A stretch of DNA of 64,000 nucleotides from Nocardioides sp. Iso805N (GCF_000364605.1 NZ_KB822577.1:372001-436000); one strand, 5' to 3'. Shown: positions 34,085-42,595, counted from the stretch's first letter. The notes: a model not told the origin generated them from the sequence alone. Numbers and translations are program-made.

Positions 34085-34918
34085 TCAGTTGTTGATGAAG
34101 TCAGCGACGACGCGGTTGAACTCAGCCGCGTGCTCGACCTGCGCCCAGTGACCACACCTGTTGATCACGTACAGCCGGCTGTCGGGGATCAGCGCGTTCA
34201 GCTTGAGCCCGTTCTCCAGATGCACCACCCGGTCGTCGCGACCGTGGATCAGCAGTGCTGGGACGGGGATCCCCGCAAGCAGGTCCTCGGTCGGGAAGTC
34301 GCGGGCGGGGCGCGGTCCGGCCAGGAAGTTGGTGGCGTGCTCCGGGTGGCGCAGGACGGCGTCCAGCCGTGCCTGAGCGCGAGCGTCGCGCTGGTCGCCG
34401 GAGTCGTAGCTCATCACGTCGACGAGCTCACGCATGGTCTCCATGCTTGGTTCGCGGTAGCCCTTGAGCAGGATCTTGATCCCCTCGGTCGGGCCGTCGC
34501 CGGCCCCGAAGAGCTTCACGCCGCTGGCGCCGGCGCCCATGGTGATCAGGTGCGACTGGCGCTCCGGGTGCTCCACCGCGAAGCGGATCGTGGTGGCGCC
34601 GCCCATCGAGTTGCCGACGAACGCGGCCTTCTCCAGGCCCAGCTCGTCCATGAACTCCAGGGCGGACTGGACGTGGTTGCGATCCTCCGCCTTGACCGGG
34701 TCGGAGTCACCCCAGCCGGGCATGTCGGGGGCGTAGCAGGTGAACTGCTCCGCCAGCTCGACGATGTTGGGGCCGAAGTTGCTCCACCCCGTCGCGCCGG
34801 GGCCGCTGCCGTGCAGCAGGATGACGGGGTGGCCGGAGCCGGCGACGTTGTACTTGACCTTGCCCGAAGGCAGGCTGACGTACTCCGTCGTGCCCTCGTC
34901 GGTGAGTTCGAGCGCCAT
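34085..34918 (-). CDS. Meta-cleavage product C-C hydrolase (MhpC/BphD-like)
   Basis: The 277-residue protein has an intact triad: Ser in GNSMGG near 104, Asp in HGRDDRV near 228 and His in NRCGHW near 256, plus HGSGPGATGWSNF near 35. It is closest to the hydrolase at 58467. ATG 34918 with GAGAGGA upstream was chosen over a longer frame. It is first of a two-gene unit with the reductase-effector fusion. Confidence 0.9.
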   Translation of the reverse strand: MALELTDEGTTEYVSLPSGKVKYNVAGSGHPVILLHGSGPGATGWSNFGPNIVELAEQFTCYAPDMPGWGDSDPVKAEDRNHVQSALEFMDELGLEKAAFVGNSMGGATTIRFAVEHPERQSHLITMGAGASGVKLFGAGDGPTEGIKILLKGYREPSMETMRELVDVMSYDSGDQRDARAQARLDAVLRHPEHATNFLAGPRPARDFPTEDLLAGIPVPALLIHGRDDRVVHLENGLKLNALIPDSRLYVINRCGHWAQVEHAAEFNRVVADFINN

Positions 34919-34966
34919 GAAGACGTCCTCTCGTCGGTGCTGGAAGTGGGTGTCCTCCCACCTTGC

Positions 34967-34982
34967 TGTGGCGAGGGACACA
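34967..34982. promoter_or_regulatory. CRP/GlxR-like site
   Basis: TGTGGCGAGGGACACA, symmetric in its TGTG/CACA ends. It is 49 bases upstream of the hydrolase gene. Confidence 0.4.
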
Positions 34983-34996
34983 CGGATAGCCGCTGG

Positions 34997-35011
34997 TTCC
35001 ACGGACCGGCA
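34997..35011. promoter_or_regulatory. IclR-type site E (TTCCACGGACCGGCA)
   Basis: Reverse strand reads TGCCGGTCCGTGGAA. It is 79 bases upstream of the hydrolase-reductase unit. Confidence 0.5.
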
Positions 35012-35023
35012 CAACCGCCGGGC

Positions 35024-36358
35024 TCAGTGGGCGAGGACGTCCTGGAGCCAGCCGAGGTCGGAGTCGTACGGCGCGGCCTTCAGCCGACCGAGCAGGGTCG
35101 AGGACTCCGAGGACGCCCAGCCGGCGAAGGTGAGCGCGGCGGCGAACTTGACGTCGAGGTGGGCGTCCGACAGCGGGTCACCGGCGTCGCCGTACGTCAC
35201 CGTCGTCGTCTCGCGTCGGACGGTGCCGTCGGTGAGCGTGACCTCGACCCAGGTGTGCGGGCCGGGGCCGGCCGGCTGTCGGCGGTCGAGGGTGAAGGCG
35301 CCCATGAGACGGCGGACCTCCGGATCGTGCACGGCCTCGTCGGTGAAGTCGGCCAGCGTCGGAGCGCCGGAGACGAGCGCCCGCACGACGGTGTAGTCGA
35401 GGTTGAACTTCCCCTCGAGCCCCGTCGCCGGCGGGTGCAGCTGCAACGGGCTCGTCGACGTCCCCGGCACCGACACCGTCACCGAGGCCACCTCGGCCGG
35501 GTCTACGCCGAGCCGCAGCGCCGCGTCGATCGACCGATGCGTCGCGAAGCAGGACGGATAGCGCTTGAGGGCCCAGTCCTCGACCCACGCGTGCTCCCAG
35601 TGCGCGAGCCGCGCAGGCAGCACCGACAGGTCCGACGCTGAGCCGTAGAGCGCGAAGAAGCCCTTCGGCGCCTCGAGCTGGTGGGCGTGGGACGTGAAGC
35701 CGCGCCGCGCCAGCTTCACGGCGATCACCGCATCACGGGCGGCCTCGCCGGCGTGCAGGGGCTTGGTCATGGTGCCGAAGTTCGACAACGCGCCGGCCAC
35801 CGAGGAGGACACGATGCCCAGCGCGAAGCGGGTCTGCTGCTCGTCGAGCCGGTGCAGGTGGGCCAGCGCGGCGACCGCCGCGAGCCGGCCGCTGGTGGAG
35901 GTGTTGTGCCAGCCGCGACCGTAGTGGACGTCGATCGGGAGGACCTCGGAGACCGCGCGGAAGACGGCTGAGCCGACGTCGTAGGCGTGGACGAGGTCGT
36001 CCCCGGAGGCCGACGTGGTCGCCAGCCCGGCCAGGATCGCGGGCAGGAGTACGGCGCCCGGGTGCATCGGGATCGAGGGCACCGCGTCGTCCCAGTCGAG
36101 GGCGTGGGCGGTGGTGCCGTTGACCAGCGCCGCCTGCGAGGGGCCGACGCGCAGCGACGTGCCCCAGATCCGCGCCGGCCCGGACGTCTGCTCGGAGGCG
36201 ACCCAGTCGAGCAGGATGCGGCTGGCGTCCTCCGAGACCCCCGCGATGGCCACGGCGCAGGTGTCGAGCAGCACCCGCGCCACGGCGCCGGCTGTCGGCG
36301 AGACGCCGGTACGCCGGGCCACGATGAAGTCGGCGAGGTCCTGGGTGGCACCGCTCAT
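35024..36358 (-). CDS. MmgE/PrpD-family protein
   Basis: The 444-residue protein has the MmgE/PrpD fold of 2-methylcitrate dehydratase and cis-aconitate decarboxylase: NGTTAHALDWDD near 87-98, GWHNTSTSGRLAA near 150, FGTMTKPLHAG near 190 and RYPSCFATH near 256. Such enzymes add or remove water or CO2 on tricarboxylate-like acids without a cofactor. Its ATG overlaps the FAH stop (ATGA), so it probably handles the product of that enzyme. A diverged relative is at 61840-63231. Confidence 0.85.
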   Translation of the reverse strand: MSGATQDLADFIVARRTGVSPTAGAVARVLLDTCAVAIAGVSEDASRILLDWVASEQTSGPARIWGTSLRVGPSQAALVNGTTAHALDWDDAVPSIPMHPGAVLLPAILAGLATTSASGDDLVHAYDVGSAVFRAVSEVLPIDVHYGRGWHNTSTSGRLAAVAALAHLHRLDEQQTRFALGIVSSSVAGALSNFGTMTKPLHAGEAARDAVIAVKLARRGFTSHAHQLEAPKGFFALYGSASDLSVLPARLAHWEHAWVEDWALKRYPSCFATHRSIDAALRLGVDPAEVASVTVSVPGTSTSPLQLHPPATGLEGKFNLDYTVVRALVSGAPTLADFTDEAVHDPEVRRLMGAFTLDRRQPAGPGPHTWVEVTLTDGTVRRETTTVTYGDAGDPLSDAHLDVKFAAALTFAGWASSESSTLLGRLKAAPYDSDLGWLQDVLAH

Positions 36359-37239
36359 CGGAAGGTGTGTTCGAGCTCGCCGATGCCCTTGACCCAGGTG
36401 CGCAGCGTCTCGCCGGACCGCAGGAAGCGCGGTGGGTTCATGCCGAGGCCGACACCGTCCGGGGTGCCGGTGAAGACTACGTCGCCCGGCCTCAGGGTGA
36501 TGACCTCGGAGAGCTTGGCGATGGTGCGCGGGATGGAGAAGATCAGCTTGGAGGTACGGCCGTCCTGGACGGTGTCCCACTCCTGGCCCGAGCCGATGGC
36601 GCAGCCGAGGGCGAGGTCGTCGCGGTCGTGCCCGGCCGTCTCGAGCTCGTCCACCGTGACCAGCCATGGTCCGATCGGGGCGAACTTGGGGAACGACTTG
36701 GCCAGTCCGAACTGGGGTGCGGGGCCGGCCATCTGCGAGACGCGCTCGGAGAGGTCCTGACCGACGGCGAGGCCGGCGACGTAGTCCCAGGCGGAGTCCT
36801 CGCTGACCTGGTGGCACTCGCGGGCGATGATCGCGACGACCTCGACCTCCCAGTCGGTGTTGCCGCCCGGTGGCAGAGTCACCTCGCCGTAGGGGCCGGT
36901 GATCGCGGAGGGGAACTTGGTGAACACCGGCGGCAGGGTCGTGGGGACCTCGTAGCCGGTCTCGGCGGCGTGGTCGGCGTAGTTGAGGCCGATGGCCGCG
37001 ACCTGGGAGGGGTACGGCGAGGGCGAGCCGAGCAGGGCGCGGTCGAGGACGACGTCCGGCGAGAGACCGGTCAGGGCAGTGCGGACCCACGTCGTGAAGC
37101 CGTCCCAGTCGGCGTAGAGGCTGGCGAGGTCGGGGCCGAAGCGGCCCTGAGAAGCGGTGGCGATGTCGGCAGCCTTGCCGCCGTCGGGACCGCCGGAGAG
37201 GACGAGTACGGCGCGGCCGTCGTGGTTTGCGAGACGCAT
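36355..37239 (-). CDS. FAH-family enzyme with N-terminal ANHDGRAVLVL domain
   Basis: The 294-residue protein is a paralogue of 6141-7010: same N-terminal domain (RLANHDGRAVLVLSG), GLNYADHAAE, NTDWEVEVVAI, VGQDLS and TGTPDGVGLGMNPPRFLRSG. ATG 37239 has AAGGAAC upstream. It lies between the CMD gene and the MmgE/PrpD gene in a leftward three-gene operon. It is likely a hydratase, isomerase or hydrolase of a ring-cleavage-derived 2-oxo acid. Confidence 0.83.
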   Translation of the reverse strand: MRLANHDGRAVLVLSGGPDGGKAADIATASQGRFGPDLASLYADWDGFTTWVRTALTGLSPDVVLDRALLGSPSPYPSQVAAIGLNYADHAAETGYEVPTTLPPVFTKFPSAITGPYGEVTLPPGGNTDWEVEVVAIIARECHQVSEDSAWDYVAGLAVGQDLSERVSQMAGPAPQFGLAKSFPKFAPIGPWLVTVDELETAGHDRDDLALGCAIGSGQEWDTVQDGRTSKLIFSIPRTIAKLSEVITLRPGDVVFTGTPDGVGLGMNPPRFLRSGETLRTWVKGIGELEHTFR

Positions 37240-37258
37240 GGTCTGTTCCTTGCTGGAC

Positions 37259-37822
37259 TCAGTGGGAGGGCATGGGGATCGGCAGCACGTCGCCGCCCGG
37301 CTTGGGCTCGATCTCGAACACGTTGTTGATGGCGGCGATGTACTGGTACTGCCCGACGGTGCCCGTCAGCTCGACGACCCAGCGCTCGCCATGGCGCTCG
37401 GTCAGCGCGTCGAAACGGGCCTGCGAGACCCGGTTGGTGCGCAGCAGCTCACGGACGAACTCGATGATGTGACGCTCGTCCTCCTCGAGGTCGTCGGTTG
37501 ACAGGCCGTCGCGGATCGCGGTGATCGCCTCCTCGCGCACGCCGTGGTCGCGGGCGATCGAGGTGTGGGTGGCCCACTCGTAGGACGCGTCCTTCTCCCG
37601 CGACGTCGAGAGCAGCGCGAGCTCGCGCTCGGCCATCGTCAGCTCGGAGCCGAGCCGCACCTGGGCGCCGGCCTTGCAGACCTTCTCGGCCAGGCCGGGG
37701 CTGTGGAGCAGGACGCCGAAGGGCCCGCCGACGCGGCCGAGCACGCCCATGATGCTGTCGTACTCCTCGAAGCGGTCCGGGCTGAGCTGCTCCTTGGCGA
37801 TGATGAGCTCGATGCGGGGCAT
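37259..37822 (-). CDS. Carboxymuconolactone decarboxylase (CMD)-like protein, second copy
   Basis: The 187-residue helical protein has ERELALLSTSREKDASYEWATHTSIARDHGV near 66-96, giving the family's Glu and His positions and no CxxC. It has the same length as the protein at 17670 but low identity. It is first in the operon with the FAH and MmgE/PrpD genes. The leader and the divergent binding-protein promoter contain several palindromes. Confidence 0.75.
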   Translation of the reverse strand: MPRIELIIAKEQLSPDRFEEYDSIMGVLGRVGGPFGVLLHSPGLAEKVCKAGAQVRLGSELTMAERELALLSTSREKDASYEWATHTSIARDHGVREEAITAIRDGLSTDDLEEDERHIIEFVRELLRTNRVSQARFDALTERHGERWVVELTGTVGQYQYIAAINNVFEIEPKPGGDVLPIPMPSH

Positions 37823-37875
37823 GGGTGTCCTTTCGTCACCGCGACGCTAACCAGCGCAGCGTCGTGGCGAGGCTT

Positions 37876-37960
37876 TGCTCTCACTGGGCGAGAGCAGCCG
37901 CACGCGGGGACGCACGCATTTCTAGCGTGCGACGCAGATCACTGCTATTGCGCAGTGGCA
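37876..37960. promoter_or_regulatory. Cluster of palindromes between divergent operons
   Basis: TGCTCTC-N7-GAGAGCA at 37876-37896, CACTGC-N6-GCAGTG at 37940-37957, and a CRP-like TGCGACGCAGATCACT at 37928-37943 overlapping the latter. The segment 37946-37960 ends in GTGGCA like the IclR-type sites but lacks the other half. The region separates the CMD/FAH/PrpD operon from the orphan binding protein. Confidence 0.45.
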
Positions 37961-38009
37961 ACTCCTGGTCGCCGGTCGGATCCGGCGGCCACGTCGAAGG
38001 GACCACGTG

Positions 38010-39170
38010 ATGCACACGTTCATCCACCCCCGTCGCCTCGGCACCGGCGCCGTCGTCGTGGTCGCCGCGTTCGCCCTGGCCGCGTGCGGCAGCGGTGGCT
38101 CGAGCACCGGCAGCGCGAAGTCCGCCTCCACGGTGGACACCGCCGCGGCCGCAGCCAACATCAAGAAGCTCGAGCAGCCGATCGAGGACTGGCCCGGCAT
38201 CACGCCGATCAAGAACCCGGTCGACCTGAACGGCAAGAACGTCATGGTCGTCCCGCTGATCGCGGCGGTCCCGATCCTCAACGGCATGGCGACCGGCGCG
38301 AAGGAGGCGCTCGAGCACATGGGCGCCAAGGTGACGATCTGCGACGGCAAGGCGAGCCCCACCGGGGTCGACTCCTGCCTCAAGCAGGCCCAGGCCCAGA
38401 AGTACGCCGCCGTCATCACCAACTTCGTCGCGTTCCCGATGGACCCGAACGGGTTCACCGCTCTGGCGGACTCGGGCACCAAGATCCTGATCGCGGGCGA
38501 CTCCCAGATCGCCGGCACGACCTACCCGAAGAACATCCAGTTCTTCGACAGCAGTGCGAGCCTGAAGCAGATCGGCACCGATGAGGCCGACGCCGCGGTC
38601 GCCGACAAGGGCGCGGACGCCAACGTCATCTGGCTCAGCCAGACCGACAACACCAACACGATCGCCCAGGGTGACGCCGGCGAGGCCCACTTCAAGGAGC
38701 TCTGCCCGAGCTGCGGCTTCGACCGGATCAAGTACGCGACGGCGGACGAGGACAAGCTGCCCTCGCAGGTCAGCGCCGCGCTGGTCTCGCACCCGAAGAC
38801 CAACGAGATCGTACTGTCCGTCGACAGCATCGCCGCCCAGGTCCTGCAGGGCATCCAGAGCGCCGGCTTCAGCGGCAAGGTGAAGCTGATCGCCAACGGC
38901 TCCGACGTCGCCGGCCTCCAGCGGGTCGCCTCGGGTCAGGAGTCCGACGACTTCGGCGCATCGGCGTCGTACGACGGCTTCGCGCTCGCCAACGCCCTCG
39001 AGCAGGCGCTCGCCGGTGAGGCCGTCACCCCGGCGGTGAGCGTGACCCGCGACTTCACCAAGAACAACATCGGGAGCCTGAAGATCTCGGCCGACGAGTA
39101 CGACACCCCCAACTGGTTCGGCAGTGACTCGTTCAAGAAGGAGTACTGGCAGGCCTGGGGCGGCAAGTGA
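38010..39170 (+). CDS. Orphan lipoprotein substrate-binding protein (RbsB-like)
   Basis: 386 residues. Lipobox LAAC with Cys26, then a type 1 binding fold with the CDGK-N8-C and CPSCG cysteine pairs. It is closest to the binding protein at 28777. ATG 38010 was chosen over GTG 38007 because GAAGGGA then lies 7 bases ahead. No ATPase or permease follows; a strong terminator does. It may deliver a ligand to the second importer or have a sensing role. Confidence 0.87.
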   Translation: MHTFIHPRRLGTGAVVVVAAFALAACGSGGSSTGSAKSASTVDTAAAAANIKKLEQPIEDWPGITPIKNPVDLNGKNVMVVPLIAAVPILNGMATGAKEALEHMGAKVTICDGKASPTGVDSCLKQAQAQKYAAVITNFVAFPMDPNGFTALADSGTKILIAGDSQIAGTTYPKNIQFFDSSASLKQIGTDEADAAVADKGADANVIWLSQTDNTNTIAQGDAGEAHFKELCPSCGFDRIKYATADEDKLPSQVSAALVSHPKTNEIVLSVDSIAAQVLQGIQSAGFSGKVKLIANGSDVAGLQRVASGQESDDFGASASYDGFALANALEQALAGEAVTPAVSVTRDFTKNNIGSLKISADEYDTPNWFGSDSFKKEYWQAWGGK

Positions 39171-39197
39171 CCCGTCCCTGAGCAGAGGAGCCCTGGT

Positions 39198-39231
39198 CGG
39201 GCCGGTCGCACCTCCGGGTGTGACCGGCCCG
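39198..39231. terminator. Intrinsic terminator of the orphan binding protein
   Basis: Stem of 15 base pairs with one G-U pair around the tetraloop TCCG (39213-39216), 28 bases after the stop codon. It can also serve the convergent thioesterase gene. Confidence 0.8.
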
Positions 39232-39291
39232 GTTGCTTGCGGGCGCGAGGGAGCGACGGTTCGGGCGGTGGCTCAGGCGGTGGCGCCGCGC

Positions 39292-40206
39292 TCACGCCAT
39301 GAACGAGAAGTGGGCCGAGGCGACGGTCGCGTCGTCGCGCTCGATGACGACGTCGACGAAGGTGACGCTGCGGCCGCGGCGCAGCACGGTCGCGGTGACG
39401 CGCAGCTCACCACCCGCAATGGCGCGCAGGAACTGCAGTGAGCCGTCGGCAAGATGCTGCTCGGGGCCGTCCCCGAGGGCGGCGGCACGGGTGGCGGCGA
39501 TCGCGGCGAGGCCGTAGGTGGCACCGCCCTGCATGTTGCCGACCCGGTTGCCGAGGTGAGCCCCGGCGGTGAGGGTGCCGACGACGCGGCCAGTGCCGTC
39601 GGCGGTCCAGGTGACCTCGAGGAGCTCCTCCGCGAGCGGGAGGCCGGAGATCGCCGCGCGCTCGATGGCGGCGGTGGCGGTCGTGGTCACCTCGAGCTCG
39701 ATGTCGGTGAGGGAATCCTGGAGCACCTCGACCGGCTCGGCGGCCCCGTCACGCTCCCAGGGCATCGGTACGACGGTGGATCCCGGCGCGACGGGGAGCA
39801 CGACCATCCAGGCCCGTGCCGTGGCGACGAGCGTGCCGGCGGCGTCCTCGGCGTACGCCTCCACCAGGGCCCGCCGGCCGTGTGATCCGGTCCAGACCAG
39901 TCGGCTGCCGCAGGTGATCGCCCCGGCCGCTGGGAGGGCGACGCGCTGCAGCGAGAGCGACGACGTGGCGAGGCGGTGGCCGTTGCCGAGCGAGGCCCGA
40001 ACGGCGTAACCGAGGCAGACGTCGGCCAGCGTCGCGAGCGTGGTGACGTCGGTGCCGCCCGTGGCGCGCAGCAGCGTGGTGCCTTCGGTGACGGGCACCG
40101 TGGAGACGCCGAGCATGCGCCCCCAGAAGTGCAGCCCGTCGGCCCGGGTGCGGGCGATCGCGGCGAGGGCGTCCGGATGGAGGGTGTCGGCACGGGAGGT
40201 GGTCAC
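39292..40206 (-). CDS. PaaI-type thioesterase with two hot-dog domains
   Basis: The 304-residue protein contains two PaaI-like hot-dog modules in tandem: one around TLLRATGGTDVTTLATLADVCLGYAV near 43-68, the other around GNMQGGATYGLAAIAATRAA near 227-246. The usual paired-domain arrangement is thus in one chain. Such proteins hydrolyse acyl- or aroyl-CoA esters. GTG start at 40206. It is divergent from the IclR gene at 40350 with IclR-type site F between them. It may release CoA from dead-end intermediates of the CoA-dependent pathway downstream. Confidence 0.72.
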   Translation of the reverse strand: MTTSRADTLHPDALAAIARTRADGLHFWGRMLGVSTVPVTEGTTLLRATGGTDVTTLATLADVCLGYAVRASLGNGHRLATSSLSLQRVALPAAGAITCGSRLVWTGSHGRRALVEAYAEDAAGTLVATARAWMVVLPVAPGSTVVPMPWERDGAAEPVEVLQDSLTDIELEVTTTATAAIERAAISGLPLAEELLEVTWTADGTGRVVGTLTAGAHLGNRVGNMQGGATYGLAAIAATRAAALGDGPEQHLADGSLQFLRAIAGGELRVTATVLRRGRSVTFVDVVIERDDATVASAHFSFMA

Positions 40207-40249
40207 CGGCCGAGGCTAGAGATCCGGGGAAGGGTGCTGGGGGCGCCTG

Positions 40250-40264
40250 TGCCGCTTTATGGAA
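40250..40264. promoter_or_regulatory. IclR-type site F (TGCCGCTTTATGGAA)
   Basis: One of the eight related 15-base sites, 44 bases from the thioesterase start and 86 from the IclR start, so it may act on both. Confidence 0.5.
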
Positions 40265-40349
40265 CGAGGTTGCGGCGCTCCGGCGGCATCCGGCCCTGAA
40301 TGTCCTGTAACGGCGACCACAACGGTCGCGGACTGAACGGGAGATCGCA

Positions 40350-41120
40350 ATGACGCGAACGATGGAGGATCTCGACGCGGGGAGGCGGTCCGTGCTCGGG
40401 CGGGTCTTCGACATCCTGGACTGCTTCAGCGGCACCGAGCCCGACCAGTCGATCACCAGCCTCTGCGACCAGACCGGCCTCCCGGCCGCCACCGTCCACC
40501 GGCTCCTCGCCACGCTGGTCGAGTGGGGCGCCGTCGAGCGATCCGGCCGCGGGCAGTACCGCCTCGGCATGCGGCTGTGGCGGCTCGGCTGGGGCGTCCC
40601 CGAGGCCCGACAGGTCCGCGACGTCGCCCGCCCTCACATGGTGGATCTGTACGCCGCCACCCGTGAGGTCGTCGTCCTGGGTTCGCGCGACGGCGACGAC
40701 CTGTTGCTCGTCGACCAGATCTCCGGCTCGACCTCCGCTCCGATCCAGACCCGCTCGGCCCGTCGCCGGCCCCTGGGCAGCTGCGCGGCCGGCCTCCTCT
40801 ACCTGGCCCACATGTCGCCCGCGGAACTGAGCGTCCGGCTGGGCGAGTCCGGCCTCGGCCTGCCCGAGACGCTGCGGAGCGACGAGTTCCGGTTGCGACA
40901 GGTGCTCGGGGAGATCCGTCGCACCGGCATAGCGGCTACTCCCGACGGCAGCAGCCGCTGGCTGTCGGCGGCGGTGTTCAACGCTCAGGGTGAGCTGCGC
41001 TCGACGCTCTCCATGCTCATTCCCGAGGAGCGCGTCCAGCTCTCACGGCACTCCCAGCTCATCGGCCATGCCGCCCACGAGGTCTCCGCCGGCCTCGGTG
41101 CGCGCCGTTCTCAGCAGTGA
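40350..41120 (+). CDS. IclR-family transcriptional regulator, second copy
   Basis: The 256-residue protein has a winged helix-turn-helix at about 15-70 (RVFDILDCFSG, LPAATVHRLLATLVEWGAVERSGRGQYRLG) and an effector domain with RRPLGSCAAGLLYLAH. The effector half is shorter and more diverged than usual, especially near the end. It heads the rightward cluster with RidA and the LigB-type dioxygenase and is probably its regulator. Confidence 0.85.
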   Translation: MTRTMEDLDAGRRSVLGRVFDILDCFSGTEPDQSITSLCDQTGLPAATVHRLLATLVEWGAVERSGRGQYRLGMRLWRLGWGVPEARQVRDVARPHMVDLYAATREVVVLGSRDGDDLLLVDQISGSTSAPIQTRSARRRPLGSCAAGLLYLAHMSPAELSVRLGESGLGLPETLRSDEFRLRQVLGEIRRTGIAATPDGSSRWLSAAVFNAQGELRSTLSMLIPEERVQLSRHSQLIGHAAHEVSAGLGARRSQQ

Positions 41121-41130
41121 GGTGAACCCG

Positions 41131-41511
41131 ATGACCCGGCGCAGCATCCACGTCCCCGGCCTCGGCCACGGCGCCCAACCGATCCCGCTCGCCTCGGTGG
41201 TCGGCAACCTGATGGCCTCCGGCGGCATCTCGGGCAAGGACCCGGCTACGGGCACGTTCCCGGAGGACGCCGCCGCCGAGGTCGCCCAGGCGTTCGCCAA
41301 CATGCGGGCGATCGTCGAGGCCGCCGGGGGCAGCCTCGACCAGGTCGTGAAGGTGACGGTCTTCGTGCCCGACCGCTCGATCCGCGAGCACCTCAACCCG
41401 GTCTGGGAGGAGTGCTTCCCCGACCCGGAGAGCCGGCCGGCGCGGCACACCCTCGAGGTGCCGCTCGTGGGCATGCGCCTGCAGCTCGAGGCCCTCGCCG
41501 TGCTCGCCTGA
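41131..41511 (+). CDS. RidA (YjgF/UK114) family protein
   Basis: 126 residues. RidA core: GNLMASGGISGKDPATG near 27-43, FANMRAIVEAAGGSLDQVVKVTVF and RPARHTLEVPLVGMRLQLEALAV near the end, where the conserved Arg and Glu are kept. RidA members hydrolyse enamines/imines or act as 2-aminomuconate deaminases. ATG 41131 has GAGG 8 bases ahead, 10 bases after the IclR stop. In this cluster it may handle an enol or enamine intermediate; a nitrogen-containing substrate cannot be excluded. Confidence 0.82.
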   Translation: MTRRSIHVPGLGHGAQPIPLASVVGNLMASGGISGKDPATGTFPEDAAAEVAQAFANMRAIVEAAGGSLDQVVKVTVFVPDRSIREHLNPVWEECFPDPESRPARHTLEVPLVGMRLQLEALAVLA

Positions 41512-41599
41512 GAACCGCTCTTCCGGTGGATGCGAGGACGCGTACGCCGAGCCGGCCGGCCGCCGGATCCTGAGGTCATCGCGAACGGAAGGAAGCACC

Positions 41600-42589
41600 A
41601 TGGCAGAGATCGTGGTCGGCGTCGCGGCGTCGCACTCGCCGCAGCTGAGCTCGGGAGTCGAGTGGTGGGAGAACCACGGTGAGCGGGACCGGAACAATCC
41701 CAAGCTCCTGGGGCGCGACGGTGAGTGGCACACCTACGACGAGCTCCTCGCCACGTCGGATGCCAAGGTGCTCGACGAGCTGACACCGGAGATCTTCCAG
41801 GACAAGTACGAGCGGACCCAGAGGGCCATTGCGGTCCTCACCGAGAAGCTCGCCGAGGCCAAGCCGGACGTCGTCGTCGTCATCGGTGACGACCAGTGGG
41901 AGATGTTCAAGGACGAGGGCATCCCCGCCTTCGCGCTCTACCACGGCGACGGGCTCTTCGACGAGAACCAGCGCGACCTCTCCAACCTGCCCGCCGGCAT
42001 CCAGGCGGCGGCGTGGGCGGCCCACGTCGGCGACGAGCGCTCCTGGCACACGACCGACGGCAAGCTCGGCGCGCACATCACCAAGACGCTGTCCGAGAAC
42101 GACTTCGACGTGCACTGGTTCAAGGAGCAGCGCGAGGACCGCACCCTCGGGCACGCGTTCACGTTCCCCCGCTATCGCCTCGGTCTCGACACCTCGATCC
42201 CGATCGTGCCGTTGTTCATCAACTGCTACTTCCCGCCGAACAACCCCAACCCCGCACGCTGCTTCGCCTTCGGCCAGGCCGTCCGTGAGGCCATCGAGTC
42301 CTGGGACGCCGACGTGCGGGTCGCCGTGATCACCTCGGGCGGACTGTCGCACTTCGTCGTCAACGAAGCGTTGGACCAGCAGGTCATCGGCGGTCTGCTC
42401 GCCGGCGACTGGGACTCCTTCGGCGACATCGAGCGCAAGCACATGCGCTCCGGCAGCGCCGAGATCCTCAACTGGATCGCCGCCGCCGGGATCCTCGAGA
42501 AGCAGACCGCCACCCTCGTCGACTACGTCCCCGGCTACCGCAGCCCGGCCGGCACCGGCACGGGTATGGCCTTCGCCTACTGGAAGTGA
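41600..42589 (+). CDS. Class III (LigB-type) extradiol dioxygenase, LigZ/DesZ-like
   Basis: The 329-residue protein has the LigB-superfamily signature: His12 in ASHSP and TSGGLSHFV near 248-256. The second ligand motif, NDH in LigB itself, reads GDDQWEMF near 94-101, so a Gln stands where a metal-binding His is expected. I recall this form from LigZ/DesZ-like members, but another residue may complete the site. It should open a catechol or methoxy-catechol ring. The downstream amidohydrolase and aldolases fit that role. ATG 41600 follows GGAAGGAAG. Confidence 0.82.
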   Translation: MAEIVVGVAASHSPQLSSGVEWWENHGERDRNNPKLLGRDGEWHTYDELLATSDAKVLDELTPEIFQDKYERTQRAIAVLTEKLAEAKPDVVVVIGDDQWEMFKDEGIPAFALYHGDGLFDENQRDLSNLPAGIQAAAWAAHVGDERSWHTTDGKLGAHITKTLSENDFDVHWFKEQREDRTLGHAFTFPRYRLGLDTSIPIVPLFINCYFPPNNPNPARCFAFGQAVREAIESWDADVRVAVITSGGLSHFVVNEALDQQVIGGLLAGDWDSFGDIERKHMRSGSAEILNWIAAAGILEKQTATLVDYVPGYRSPAGTGTGMAFAYWK

Positions 42590-42595
42590 ACTGAG

